Notes: generated by a model not told the origin, from the letters alone. Counted from the stretch's first letter, positions 25,301-35,826 are shown. The stretch is DNA of 64,000 bases from Bilabrum cf. latius (GCA_965178125.1 OZ237746.1:1178001-1242000); one strand, 5' to 3'. Numbers and translations are program-made.

Positions 25301-27083
25301 GACCGAGGCAGAGGTGCAGACGGGCGAGGTGACAGACCCAGGGCTATAGAACGATGATCCAGGCGGGAATGGCGATGATGCGGGAACGGGTCCAGCGGAG
25401 CCAGTGGTGGTGCTGGCCATCGTGGTCTCTATGTGCGCCATGATGGTGTGCCTGGGCGTGGGCGTCTACCTGCTGGCCTTCCACACGCAGAGCAGGCGCA
25501 GGGACAGGGTGCAGGAGTAGCAGCAGGGCGCGTCGCATGGTGGCAGGTCCCCTCGGCCGGGCATGTTTGACGTAATGGGTGGCCATGCAGACGGGCAGTC
25601 GGAGGCCCCTACTAAGGAGTCCGAGATGGGGACCACCCCGGGGGCTGACAACCTGAGGATAGTGTGGTCCTGGGCGTAGAATGGGGCGGATAGAGACCAG
25701 ACGGACGACTCCACCGCTGGATCGGCACCCGTGGACGTGTAGGGGTTGCGCCGTGAGTTGGCCAACAGCCTGCAGCAGTCTGCACGCAGCGTGGGAACCC
25801 CCGAGCCGGGGCAGGATGCGTGGGAGCTCGAGAGGAAGTGGCAGCAGGCGATGGAAGATCGATTCAAACCGTATCACAGCACCTCCACAGCCGGTCAAAC
25901 AAGCCAGCAGAGCCAGTTGGAGCAGATATAGACCCAGGAGCGCAGGCGCAGTGTGCTGCAGGCATGGATCAGCGGCTCGGGGCGCAGCTTAGTCTCAGCT
26001 GCGGGCGACAACTAGGGACAGGGAGAAAGCCCAGACGCAGTCGCTCGGGTGGTGGACCTGGCTCGCTAGCAGGAAAAGACAGGCGGTGGTGTGGTGCGGA
26101 TGGCCTCCTAGGGTGATCCTGCAAGTGGTCGCGGTGTGGTGAAGGGGCTGCTGCCATGGCCCACTGGGAGGGGCGGGCCTACCTTGCCTCTCGGAATGTC
26201 CCTTCCGCCGGGGGATGCCCTGCCTCGTAAGGACAAGGGCGAGGACAAGGAGGTAGGCGCAAGAGGGGCGGAAAGGGTGACAGCAATTAGGTCGAGCCAG
26301 CCTGGGGGAGCAGCGGCGGGCGATTCTTCCAGACGAGAGGGCGTGGGCGGGCAGCAGTGGAGCGCGGGAGACGGGCGGGGGCGGCAGAGCACCCGGTAGC
26401 AGCAGGGGGCAAGAGTGTTCTCTGGCGAGGTGGATTCGTTGTTCTCTGGCTCGGATGGCCCGAACTAGAGGCGACTCCGTGGACAGGTGGTACGGCCCCG
26501 CGGCACTGGCAGAGGTAAAGGCAACCGAGATCGAGGTGATGGTCCTCTGCTGCTGGCCCCTGTGTCCACCTCGGGCACGGGCAGCTGGATGGACACATCC
26601 CTCAGTGGGACCGGGATCAGTGGGGCGGACGGGAGAGGGGGCACCGGGGGCGATCTGGGCGGGACCCAACGGGGTCACGGGGCGGCTGCCAGCGCCCCTA
26701 GGCCAGGGATGGGCATGGGCATGGGCATGGGCATGGATGGGCACGGGTGTGCTCCCCGGGCGGGTGATGGGGTGGTCGGGGCTGGGGCACACGAAGCCGA
26801 TCCTGGGCAGGGGGCTATCCCAGGTGCGGGTGCAGTGGCGAGCGGCGAGGTGCTGGACCTTTGGGAGGGCAGTGGGCACGTGCACGTAGTAGGGCACGGG
26901 CACGTGTCTGCCGCAGGGAGAGGCCTGTCCATGGCCAGGATGGAGACTGCAGGGACTCGGAATTCATGGGGAACACGGACTGGGGGAGCGCCGGTGCACT
27001 GGACTGCTGTTCAGGCGGACGGCATGCACAACTAGGTTAAGGCCTGCGATGCAAGTGGGGGTGGGCCCGGGGGTGGCAGCTGA
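22367..27083 (+). CDS. FG-GAP type I membrane protein 2, tandem paralogue, UAG-rich tail
   Basis: Proposed exon 1 is 22367-22456 ([20 protein letters not shown], signal peptide; donor GTGAGA, phase 0). Exon 2 is 22704-27083 (acceptor TTTGCAG, phase 0), giving about 1,489 residues. The first exon is less certain than exon 2, and ATG 22487 starts another signal-like ORF. FG-GAP loops include [27 protein letters not shown] and [12 protein letters not shown] Ser/Pro/Thr stalk covers about residues 436-645 and a transmembrane helix about 930-957 ([18 protein letters not shown]). TAGs occur at 22770, 25347, 25518, 25677, 25740, 25929, 26013, 26067, 26109, 26397, 26466 and 27033; all but the first follow the ectodomain. 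The stop is TGA 27081-27083. Ectodomain and membrane-proximal sequence match gene 1 closely ([27 protein letters not shown]), while the distal tails differ. Confidence 0.8.
23929..24545 (+). repeat. Ser-Pro-Ser-Thr coding minisatellite (stalk of FG-GAP protein 2)
   Basis: The same class of degenerate 12-18-base units as in the upstream paralogue, longer here, encodes a Pro-Ser-Thr-Ser-Ser stalk. Differences in unit order between the paralogues indicate independent expansion or unequal exchange after duplication. Confidence 0.9.
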
Positions 27084-27428
27084 TTGTGGCGACAATACGG
27101 GTGCGGGCATCGAGGCAACGGGTCCAGTCAGCATGGCCGTTGGCCATGGGCGTGCATTCGGGCCCCAGGGGCAGCACCGCTGGCGGGAGACGTGTCTACA
27201 CACTCGTCGCGCGGAGTGATCGTGCGGACGGCCAGATAATAAACTGAATACGTGCGTGAACAACATACTCTATATAATTTCAACGTTCTGAAGTCAAAGA
27301 ATTGCATGCAGTACCGCTAGTAGCGAGTGATGTGGACACGTCGCACAGAAACCAGATGCCACGCAACACGCTTGCAAGGCCGGCAACACAATCAATCTTG
27401 AGCACTTTGCTCTGAAATCTCGACAGAC
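27084..27428. other. Intergenic region between FG-GAP gene 2 and the MFSD1-like gene
   Basis: About 345 bases, GC falling toward 50% near the MFSD1 start. It presumably holds the 3' end of one gene and the promoter of the next. No distinct feature is seen. Confidence 0.5.
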
Positions 27429-29339
27429 ATGAAAAACCATTACTCGAACTCTGCTGCTATCCGCTGGACCATACTAGCGGCAAGTGTAGTGCTAATTTTT
27501 GGGCCCTATGCAGCTTACGACAACCCTACAGCGACGCAAGGATCGTTGAGGGCATGGATGGGCGGCGGGCCGTCGTTTGCAAGCAAATTCAATACATTAT
27601 TTAGTGTGTATTCGGCCCCGAACTTGGTGCTTCCTTTTGTCGGTGGGATCCTGATTGACACGGTCGGCGTGAGACCGATGCTCATTTCGCTAGCTGCCTT
27701 GGTCTGCGTGGGCTAGGCCCTCTTCTGGCTCGGAACTGAGTTGAAGATGTGGAGCATCATGTACATCGGCCGTGCTCTGTTTGGGGCGGGAACAGAGAGC
27801 CTAGCATCCGCCCAAAATACAGTCGTGTTGCTATGGTTTTAGGGCCACGAGCTAGCGCTCGCGCTCGCCATCATACTGAGCGCGGGCCGTCTCGCCAGCG
27901 TAGTAAACGACAACGTTGCACCTTTATTTGGTCAGCCACAGGAAGCGTACCTCGCTAGCCTGGGTGCATGCGGTGTCTCGCTGGCCGCGGGTTTGCTGAT
28001 CGTCTGGATCGACTGGAGCATGCGGGGATAGGGTAGGCCACTCCGGGAGGGGGAAGAAGTGGAAGAAGAGGGGGACGATGACGGTAGATCCAAACCACAG
28101 CTAGATGACAGCGGGCGTGCTCACGCCCCGATCACCACGGACACGCTGCATCAGGACGTGGGTGCAGGCGCGAGCACTGCGCTGCTGGCGGGCGAAGGAG
28201 AGAGGGAGGGGGGCCAGCCCCATGGCGGGGGCGCCTCCGGCACCGAATTGCACCCTCCGGGGAAGATGGGAAATGAAGAAAAAGAGGCCGGGTTCTGGGC
28301 CAAGCTGCAGGCGGCGCTGCGCACGACGGCCCGATTCCCATGGGCCTACTGGGCGCTGGGCCTCTACTGCATCGTGGCGTGGACCAGCGTGGCGTCGTTC
28401 AACAACGTGGCCGTGGACTACATCCTGAGGCACATCGACCCCTTGCACGCGAGCGACCCCCCGCACTCGTCATCCAAGGAGGCTGGCTTCATCCTGTCCA
28501 TCGTGTTCATCGCCACTGCCTCTGTGGCCCCCTTTGTGGGCGGTCTCATCACTGCGGCGGGGTACAGCACGCCCTTCATGCTGGGCTCCGGGGTGGTGGT
28601 GCTGCTGCTGCACCTGTTCCTCGCCGGGGTGCCCGCCCTGGCCGGACTCATCCCCCTCAAGGCCCTCTTCGCCGTCCTGGGGCTGGCCTTCGCGGTGTAC
28701 GCGGCTGCGTTCTGGCCCCTGGTGCCCCGTGTGGCTGCGTCGGGGAGGGGCGGGTGCGCGGCGCTGTGCGGGCTGTCGCTGCGGGATGTGGTCGAGGAGT
28801 AGGACTAGGACCGTGAGTCGAAGGGGGTGGCGGGTGCTTCCATCCAGGCGACCGAGGAGGGCTTGGCCACGGCCACGTCTAGTCGGGGTGGTGGGCAAGT
28901 AGGAGGAGGAGGAGGCGGCAAGGGCAGGGTGCCAGAGGGCATCGAGAGCCGTGAGGACCTCAGGGTGTCTGTGGACGAGGTGGCTGGGAGCGCCTTCGGG
29001 ACCATGGGTGCCATCCAGAACATCGGGCTGACGATCGTGCCTCAGCTGGTGGGGCTGCTGCAGCCCACCCAGCCCACGCCTGAGGGGCACGAGCACCTGG
29101 GAGGTTGCTCTAGGACGTACCAGTGCGTGTGCCTGCTGCTGGCCGGCATGGCCGCGGCGGGTCTGGCCATCGGGGGCTACATGCTGGTGTGGGAGCTGCA
29201 GGACGTGCAGGAGGCCCGGGACAGGGGGCGGGCGAGTGCCAGGGGGGGCAAGAGTGCGGCTAAGGGGGGGGGCGTGAGGGGCAGGTCGAGCGAGGGGGAG
29301 AGGGCTGCGCTTCTCGGAGGAGGCGAGGGGCAGGCGTGA
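27429..29339 (+). CDS. MFSD1-like: MFSD1-like major facilitator transporter, UAG-recoded
   Basis: ATG 27429 to TGA 29337-29339, 636 residues, one exon, with TAG as codons 96, 138, 201, 458 and 460. The N-terminal half matches the MFSD1 family in order: a first helix, FNTLFSVYSAPNLVLPFVGG, ILIDTVGVRP, ALVCVG then TAG then ALFWLG, IGRALFGAGTESLASAQNT, and LLWF then TAG then GHELALALAII. Human MFSD1 has Gln at the first TAG position (CVCIGQVVF) and Lys at the second (WFKGKEL). The second half carries YWALGLYCIVAW, FILSIVFIATASVAP, FWPLVPRV and FGTMGAIQNIGLTIVP. MFSD1 is a lysosomal dipeptide exporter in animals; lysosomal or endosomal location is inferred. Unusual features are a long charged loop (about residues 200-270) and a Gly-rich insertion (about 445-510) before the penultimate helices, where two TAGs lie. 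Confidence 0.9.
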
Positions 29340-29611
29340 GAGGGTGACCTTGGAAAGAGGGCGTGTGTGCTGCTTCGTGTGCCTAGAGAGGGCGCGCGTG
29401 ATTCATTTTGGCAATCTTAAGTCAGTCTGTGTGAGTTACGACCATGGGTGGGCAGCACCTGACCACCAGGGACCGTCAGACAGCCCTTGTCGCACCCCTC
29501 GCTACCATACAGAAACGGATGCCCCTCGCCCTCGCCCTCGCCCTCGCCCTCGCCCCCCATGGTCATGCCCCGGTCCCTCCACTCTGGAACACCGCCGGCA
29601 ATCCTGCAGAT
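29340..29611. other. Convergent intergenic region with (CCCTCG)n run
   Basis: 272 bases between the ends of the MFSD1-like gene (+) and the MRH gene (-). A hexamer run of CCCTCG/CGCCCT type lies at about 29526-29556. Nothing else is recognised. Confidence 0.5.
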
Positions 29612-30770
29612 TCAGATGGCCGCCTCGTCCGAGTAGGGCGCCGCGTCGTATCCTCCGCCAGCGCCCCCTCCGGCCCCGCTGTACGGGTCCACGGCCCCGC
29701 CCGCGCCCGAGGCCGGCCTGAAGTAGGCGTCGTCCTCATCGTCATCGTCCATGCCCTCGTAGTACGCGTCGGCCCCCGCGCCCGAGGCGCCCTTCCCCTG
29801 CTCGCTGCACGTGATGCAGGCGATGCAGGCACCCAGGTACCCCCCGCAGCAGCTGAGGCATGGCCTCCACACGTCCACGTTGGGCAGCATCTCGATGCCC
29901 TCCGCACCCGTGGTGGCGTGCTTGTACAGGGCGCCCACGCTGCAGTAGAGGAAGAAGAGCACCAGCGCGGCGATGAACAGACCCGCGCCGATGGGAAAGG
30001 GCCGCTTGTGCAGGATGCGGGTGGGACAGGCGCCGGCAAACTGCGCGAATGGAATTGGAGAGCAAACACCAACAAAACGAATGACAGGCACGGTATCCGC
30101 TATCCGCTGGTGAGTGAGTATGCAGCGGAGCGCATCGAATCGCACCGCATCCGCACATCCTCACGTCGATCGAGACCTGGAGCTCGTAGCGGCTGACGGG
30201 GGTGACGCTCTAGAGGACGGGCGTCTCGGCCTCAGGGACGCACGAGACGCGTATTCTCGTCAGGGGAACGGAGCCCTGGGCGCCGAGCCTGCCGCCACCC
30301 TGATACTATATTACAACACCTTCCTTTTCGCTTGAACCTAACAAGGCAGTGGTCACTGAAGAAGCGTTTCCGAACGCATTCGTGCACTGGAATCCACCCG
30401 GCCCGAGACGGAATATCCGGGCAGCCACTGGGTGCTCTACCTAGGGGCACTCTAGCTCCAAGGGCTTGCAAACAGATACTAGATACTGGTCCGATTTGCC
30501 CTGCTCGTGGAATATGAACGGGCTAGCCACCTCCAGACCGGTCCTGCGTGGATCAATCGGCATGGGGCGGTGCTTCAAAATGTACGCCAGCTAGCAGGGC
30601 GAGCTAAGCTGGATCAACGCCGCCGGACAAGATAACGTGCAGGTTTCCGCCCATGCTCACATGTTGTACCGGTACTCATCATTTACGTCAAAGGAGCACT
30701 GCGCTGCTGCCTGCGTGGCAATCCCTACCAAGCCAGCCGTTATCAGCCTATGAACGCTTAGAGATAGCAT
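29612..30770 (-). CDS. MRH-domain type I membrane protein (ATG27 / cation-dependent M6P receptor type), 3 exons
   Basis: Exons (minus): 30770-30661, 30603-30165 and 30040-29612. Donors are GTGAGC and GTGAGG, acceptors end TTAG and GCAG, phases are 2 and 0, and the product is 325 residues. A signal peptide (MLSLSVHRLITAGLVGIATQ) precedes the MRH domain: CSFDVNDEYRYN, QYLVSVCKPLELECP, IFRLGPGGFQC, GVVI then TAG then YQGGG, and TRIRVSCVPE. A transmembrane helix follows at about residues 200-222 (GLFIAALVLFFLYCSVG). Next comes LYKHATTGAEGIEMLPNVDV, the membrane-proximal signature shared with M6P receptors and ATG27. The tail has a Cys cluster and acidic motif. The family sorts glycoproteins between Golgi and endosomes. 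In-frame TAGs (codons 41, 91, 136, 168) all lie in exon 2, so standard-code gene finding would miss the MRH domain. The stop is TGA 29612-29614. Confidence 0.83.
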
Positions 30771-30970
30771 ACCAAACGATGCAAGCTTAATGGGCAAGGC
30801 ACCTTTGCCTCGCACCAACCGCTTCGCCTTAGCTGCTGCTATCAATGCGACCTCAGGCGATTTCTTGGGGCAAGTTTTTGGTTGCGACCGCCGGCCGCCA
30901 AGCCGTCGGCTTGCGCGAATTCGAAAGATGAGTGATAAGAAATATTTCACCGTCTACTCCGCACATCGCG
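30771..30970. promoter_or_regulatory. Divergent promoter interval, MRH gene / TPR gene
   Basis: 200 bases separate two divergent start codons. A 70-codon plus-strand ORF from ATG 30790 runs through it and overlaps the TPR start out of frame. It has no recognised domain and could be an upstream ORF or chance. Confidence 0.4.
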
Positions 30971-33328
30971 ATGCTGAAACTTGCGACTGCAGCACTAGAT
31001 GAAGCAATCGATTTGTATGATCAGAATCCACCAGATTGCCCGACGCCCTCCGAATTGCTCCGCCAGCTAGAGTCAGGCGGAGGGGACGCTAGCCCAGATC
31101 CGTTGCAGCTAGCGTTTGCCGGCATTGCAGTTGCAGAAACGGGGCTGGATCATGTTGATCACGAGTCAGACAGAACCCCATCAACCCTCGATACCGCCAG
31201 CCGGCTGCTACTCTCTGCAGTCTCTGCGGCTAGGCGTCTTGCTGCTGAGCCCGATGGACCAGTGGCCACAGGCAAGGCTACAGGCAGGGCCCAGAAGCGA
31301 ATTCCTGTAGCCTCTCTAGCAGTAGTGCACGATATGTACGGTAATTTCCTGCTGGATAACCGTTAGGACCCGCAGGGCGCGCTCGCCCAGGCGGAGGAGG
31401 GCTTGCAGCTGGACCCGGGCAACCTCAAGCTCATGCAGCTGAAAGCAGAGGCAGCCATGGCGGCGTCTGCCGGCAAGCCAGATGCCACAGCTGGCGCGGA
31501 TGCGAGCATGCTGCTACCTCCCGATGCCCTCGAGCACCTGCTTGAGGAGCTCTCCAGCGACCGGGGAGCAGTGGCGCATGAACTCCGCGACTAGTATCCG
31601 GCACCACTGGCACCGGCATAGGAGCTCGAAGCAGTGGGTCTGGCGCTCCCCAGCACGCGCAAAGCGGCGGCCTAGGGCTAGGGCACAGCCGCCCCTGCTG
31701 CTGCGGGTCACCAGCGGCGCACCTCTGCTGGTGAGGCGGGCAGCATTTCCGGCAGTGTGGCCTCCTCGCGGGGCAGCCGGTCCACCTGGAGGGAGAGGAG
31801 GGCGAGGGCGGCGGGTGAGAGGGGGGGTGTGACGGATGCCGAGATCGGAGCGGTTCGCGTGGAGGAGGAGGGGCCAGGGGGGCAGGAAGAGGAGGAAGAA
31901 GAGGGGGAGGAGGAGGGGGGGGAGGAGGGGGGTGGCAGCACAGCAGCGGGGGGCAGCGGCGGCATGAGTGGCAGCGGGGGAGCTGAAGCTGGCACAAAGG
32001 GTGCGAAGGAGTCTGGGTCTGGGTCTGGGTCTGGGTCTGGGTCTGGGTCTGGGTCTGGGCCTGGGTCTGGGGCTGTTGAGCGGCGCGCATCGGGGGGCGC
32101 GGGCAGCTGGCGCTCGCGGAGCCGCAGGGGCCGAGGCGCGATGGGTGTTAGAAAGCGCAGCTCGGCAGCGATGGCCGCCGAGGGTCATGAGAGGTCGGCC
32201 GTGGCGAGGGCCCGTCTGCATGCCCTGGGTCCGTGCTGCCTATCGAGCGCGCTGGTGCTGCGAGGAAACAGGCTCAAGGAACAAGGGAAGATGGACGAGG
32301 CGGAGGCGACCCTCCGGCGAGCGGTGGGTGCGGATCCAGTGAGCGCGGACGCTCTGGGCGCGCTGGCTGCACTGCTTCACGCGCATCGGGCCGAGGGCGA
32401 CGGGGACAAGGAGGCGGGAAAGGAGCGCAGGCAGGCGGCTCGGCAGGCCTACGAGGCGGCGCTGGAGGTGGATCCCCACCACGCCAACAACCTGGGAAAC
32501 TTTGGCCTGTTCCTTGCAGAGGCGGAGGACGACCCATCCGGGGCCATGGAGCTCTATGAGAGGGCTCTAAAGGTGGACCCGGGGCATGGAAACACGCTCT
32601 ACCACATGGGGGTGCTGCTTGACACGCGCATGCACGACTCCAGGGGGGCCATCGAGAGGTACCAGCAGTGCGTGCGGGCCAACCCGGACCACGGGTTTGC
32701 CCACTACAATCTGGCGCTGCTGCTGGAGGATGCGGTGGAGGATTTCAACGGGGCCGAGCTGCACTACCGGCGGGCCCTTGAGCTGGGGCCGACTGACGTG
32801 TTGGCGCGGGCGGACTATGCGCAGTTCCTCGAAGCCAAGAGGGGCAGGGACGGGCCCGCGGCGCTGCACGCGGCACTGGCCGTCAGGCACGCGGCGGGCG
32901 CCGCTTGGTGGGACGCGCGGGCGACCAGGACTGAGGGAGGGAACGATTTCAGGGGACAGGCCGCTGGCGGTGTTGGGGATTGGGGCAGAGGTGAAGGCGC
33001 AGGTGAAGGCGCAGATGAAGACAGCGCAGCAGCGGCGGCGGCGGTGGTGAGGGACCCCAGCGGCGCGCAGCAGGCGGTGGGGCTGTACCTGCCCATCTTG
33101 CGGCGGGCGCGTCGAGATCGCATGCAGGTGGGTCTGGGCTCCGGGGACGCGGTGGTGGAGAGGGGGGGTCCGTCCAGCAGCAGGGGGGGGGCACAGGCAG
33201 ACTCGCAGAGCTGCTGGCGGGAGGAGGGGACTGCCATGGAGCTGCGGCTGCACTCGGACGAGTGGGTGGACGGGGAGCTGAGGGTGGTGGAGGCGCTGGC
33301 GGGGGAGGTGGGGGCGTCCATCGAGTGA
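30971..33328 (+). CDS. TPR-repeat protein, UAG-recoded
   Basis: ATG 30971 to TGA 33326-33328 gives 785 residues in one exon with TAG as codons 132, 208, 217, 235 and 237. The N-terminal 240 residues include one TPR-like unit (GALAQAEEGLQLDPGNLKL) directly after the first TAG. A Glu-rich and Gly-Ser-rich linker follows (about 260-380). The C-terminal half carries four to five tetratricopeptide repeats at about residues 426-643, for example AYEAALEVDPHHANNLGNFG, LYERALKVDPGHGNTLYHMG and RYQQCVRANPDHGFAHYNLA. TPRs are protein-protein interaction scaffolds; no enzymatic domain is seen. The upstream boundary is uncertain because ATG 30971 is simply the first in-frame Met; a small 5' exon is possible. 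The last 16 codons and stop are duplicated downstream. Confidence 0.75.
32011..32071 (+). repeat. (GGGTCT)n hexamer repeat encoding Gly-Ser
   Basis: About ten hexamers encode a Gly-Ser linker in the TPR protein. One unit reads GGGCCT. Confidence 0.9.
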
Positions 33329-33390
33329 GCTGGGGGTGGTGGAGGCGCTGGCGGGGGAGGTGGGGGCGTCCATCGAGTGAGCTGGGGGTG
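33277..33390 (+). repeat. 52-base tandem duplication spanning the TPR gene stop codon
   Basis: The sequence 33277-33328, ending in the TGA stop, is repeated at 33329-33380 with one A/G difference; a 10-base third partial copy follows to 33390. The duplication therefore leaves a second, unused stop in the 3' flank. Confidence 0.9.
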
Positions 33391-33517
33391 TGACGGCAGG
33401 TGTGCGCTGCATTGCGCTGCACCTTGACCGGCGCTGATTTGTTGTTGTTGTCCTGTATGCGTGCGCAGAGGCGGCATAGTACTGTATCCACAGGCTGTTG
33501 GTCTGGGAGCAATCTCG

Positions 33518-35578
33518 TCACGCCCCCATGAGGTCCACGATGTCTCTGGCCCTCTCCTGCATGGCTTGCTCGGTGTACCACCACAGCCCCTGCACGGCGG
33601 TGGACTGCACCCCTGCACCTTTGCTCGCCTGCTCCCTCTCCCGCTCCCGCTCCCGCTCCCGCTCCCGCTCCCTCCTCCTGTCCCTCGCGTACTCGGCGCA
33701 CCACCTGAGGTCACCTTCATGCAGCACTCCCTCGCGGGACAGCTGCGAGCCATCGCCACCACCCAGCCCCAGCCGCACGTTGCACACGGGCGACGACCCC
33801 ACTGGTATCAGCCCGGCACTGCTCTCGGAGACACCCCCACTGACACTAGCTCCCCCATCCGCATGCCCATCCGCATCCCCATCCGCATGCATCCCCCAGG
33901 CAGCACCGATGGCAGCAGCCTCGGGGTGCTAGGACCCAAACCCGCTCAGGTCATCCCGTGGGGACCCACCCCCGCCCCCCGGCACTATCATGCGGTGCAT
34001 TCCCCCGGTCCTGTCCAGCTCGACCCCCACGGCCCCCGGCCTCTGCTCCCTCCCCAGAGGCCCCCTCCAGGCCCATCCCCTGAACACCGGGTTCACGAAC
34101 GTGGTCCCCGCCGCGAGGGCCTCGATGGCCGTGGGCCCCGCCACCGGGTCGCCCATGCCCAGCAAGAAGTCGCTCCCCCGCAGCAGCCGCCTCCACGCCC
34201 CCACAGGCAGCATGCCCGCCTCGACCAGCGGAGAGGCCCCGTCTCCCTTCCAGCTCTCCCCCGGGGCCATGGTACTCACCAGACAGAACATATCTCTGCC
34301 CCCTTCCCCTTCCATTGCTTCTTCTTCTTCTTCTTTTGTTCCCTAGCCACGGCCCCACTCCGCGAGCCCTCGCAGTGCCCCTGCCTGCCTCTTCAGGTAC
34401 GACCACCGCTTGCCCCACACCACGGCGTACGACCCGCACCCGGCCCCCCGGAGCTTATCGCAGACCCCCTGCCACGCGCGATCGGCCTCAGGATCCGCCA
34501 GAGGCTCCGCTTGCCGCCCGCATGCCGCTTTCACACCTGACTTCACAGGCTCGTTGCCCGAGCTAATGGCCCAGTCAGCAGGCGGCAGCGCGAATCCCAC
34601 GGGCGTAAACCCCGCATCCCTGCCCTTCCCGCTGCGAGGCTCCCTGAAGGTGGTCAGCACCCGGCTCGCCCCCGTGTCCCGCACCACCTCCCGAAACGCG
34701 GGGTTGGAGGCTCCGTGCAGCACCCCGAAGAAATCCAGCACGAACACGCGGCCCTTGCGGGCGTAGTCCAGCACTCCCTGCCTCACTCCCTGCCTGCTCC
34801 TGTCCCTAGCCGTGAATGGGTCGAGCAGCACCGCGTGGGGGCAGTGGGCGGGCACAGCCGCCTGTTCCTACTGGCCCCGGGTAATGCGGGAAGGTAGCGC
34901 CCTTCCGCACTCCGCCACTCTCCTCGAGTCGGTCTACTCCTCCCGCACCACCTGCACGGTCCAGCCCATCCTCTCCAGCGCCTCTGTCAGCGACCGCCGG
35001 ACCAGCTTCTCCCCGCCCACGTCGCTGTGGTCCGCCTGCGGGAGGCCGTCCATCGTCCAGAACAGCGCGCGCAAGCCTCGCGCGCAGCTTAACTTGCTAG
35101 CCTCTTGACCGCCCTCGCACGGCTCAGGTGATGCGGCGGCTGGTACTGGAGCCTGCGATGACAAGAGCCGGTCGGGTGCTGGCGGGCTCGGAGATGGGGT
35201 TTCGGGCACCTGCGCCTACGCCGGCGGCGAACGTGCCGGAGGTGTGCCTTCGAAGTCAACAGGCTAATGTCCAGTCATACCATGGCCGGCAGCTGGGCTT
35301 GCTTTCAGATCCAGGCCAGTACTTGCGGCAGGTGAAGACCAGAGTCTCTCCGATGCGCCACCGAATCGAGGTACTGGCTCTCGCTGCTTTGCTATCCGGT
35401 TATAACCACCCGGTTCACCTTGGGAGACAAACGGAGCGGGCTATCCAGCAAATATACCTCGCATAGCGCTCGATCTGTGGCGCCTGACATGTGTTGAAGT
35501 GTTTAGCAGCAGGACTATTGAGCACATCACAACAACGCCTACCCCGCCAAATAGACAATAGCGCGGCAAGTTGGCCAT
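33518..35578 (-). CDS. GT18 (MGAT5-like) type II membrane glycosyltransferase, UAG-recoded
   Basis: ATG 35578 to TGA 33518-33520 is one exon of 686 residues with TAG as codons 46, 105, 121, 215, 237, 412 and 550. Topology is classic Golgi type II: a short basic N-terminus, a helix at about residues 8-26 (GGVGVVVMCSIVLLL), then a Pro/Ala-rich stem to about 165. The catalytic region shows VFVLDFFGVLHG, DAGFTPVGFALPPADW, VVWGKRWSYL, and GMLPVGAWRRLLRGSDFLLG followed by MGDPVAGPTAIEALAAGTTF and VNPVF. This order matches MGAT5, whose donor-site helix reads GLGFPYEGPAPLEAIANGCA. MGAT5 adds beta-1,6-GlcNAc branches to N-glycans; the exact linkage here is inferred only. An Arg/Glu hexamer run lies near the C-terminus. 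The gene sits head-on to the TPR gene and upstream of the giant receptor's 3' end. Confidence 0.78.
33640..33674 (-). repeat. (GAGCGG)n hexamer run encoding Arg-Glu
   Basis: Six or so hexamers encode an alternating Arg-Glu segment close to the C-terminus of the GT18-like protein. Confidence 0.85.
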
Positions 35579-35826
35579 TACAATGACAGCACAGCGGATG
35601 GTTCGACCATTGGATCTAGACAATGCAACGGAAAATGTCGCCCTAGCTGAGGGACTTTTCCCGGTTCCGGCTGGCTTTTGGCACGCAACATTGACGAGTT
35701 TGGCCCGGCGGGCCCGATTAGACTAGGCCGCCCGAGCATGATGGTAGCGGTAAATCCTCAAGATCCTTCACTAAAAATTGTTTTGATCTACATACGCATG
35801 TCTTACTACCACTTCAAGTGGGATTT

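Noticed and set aside
30790-31002. 70-codon ORF between the MRH and TPR genes
   Set aside because: Overlaps the TPR start out of frame and lacks a recognisable domain; kept only as a possible upstream ORF.
35590-35610. GGTTCGACC box considered as a tRNA T-arm
   Set aside because: Flanking bases do not form the five-base T stem, and no acceptor or anticodon arm fits.
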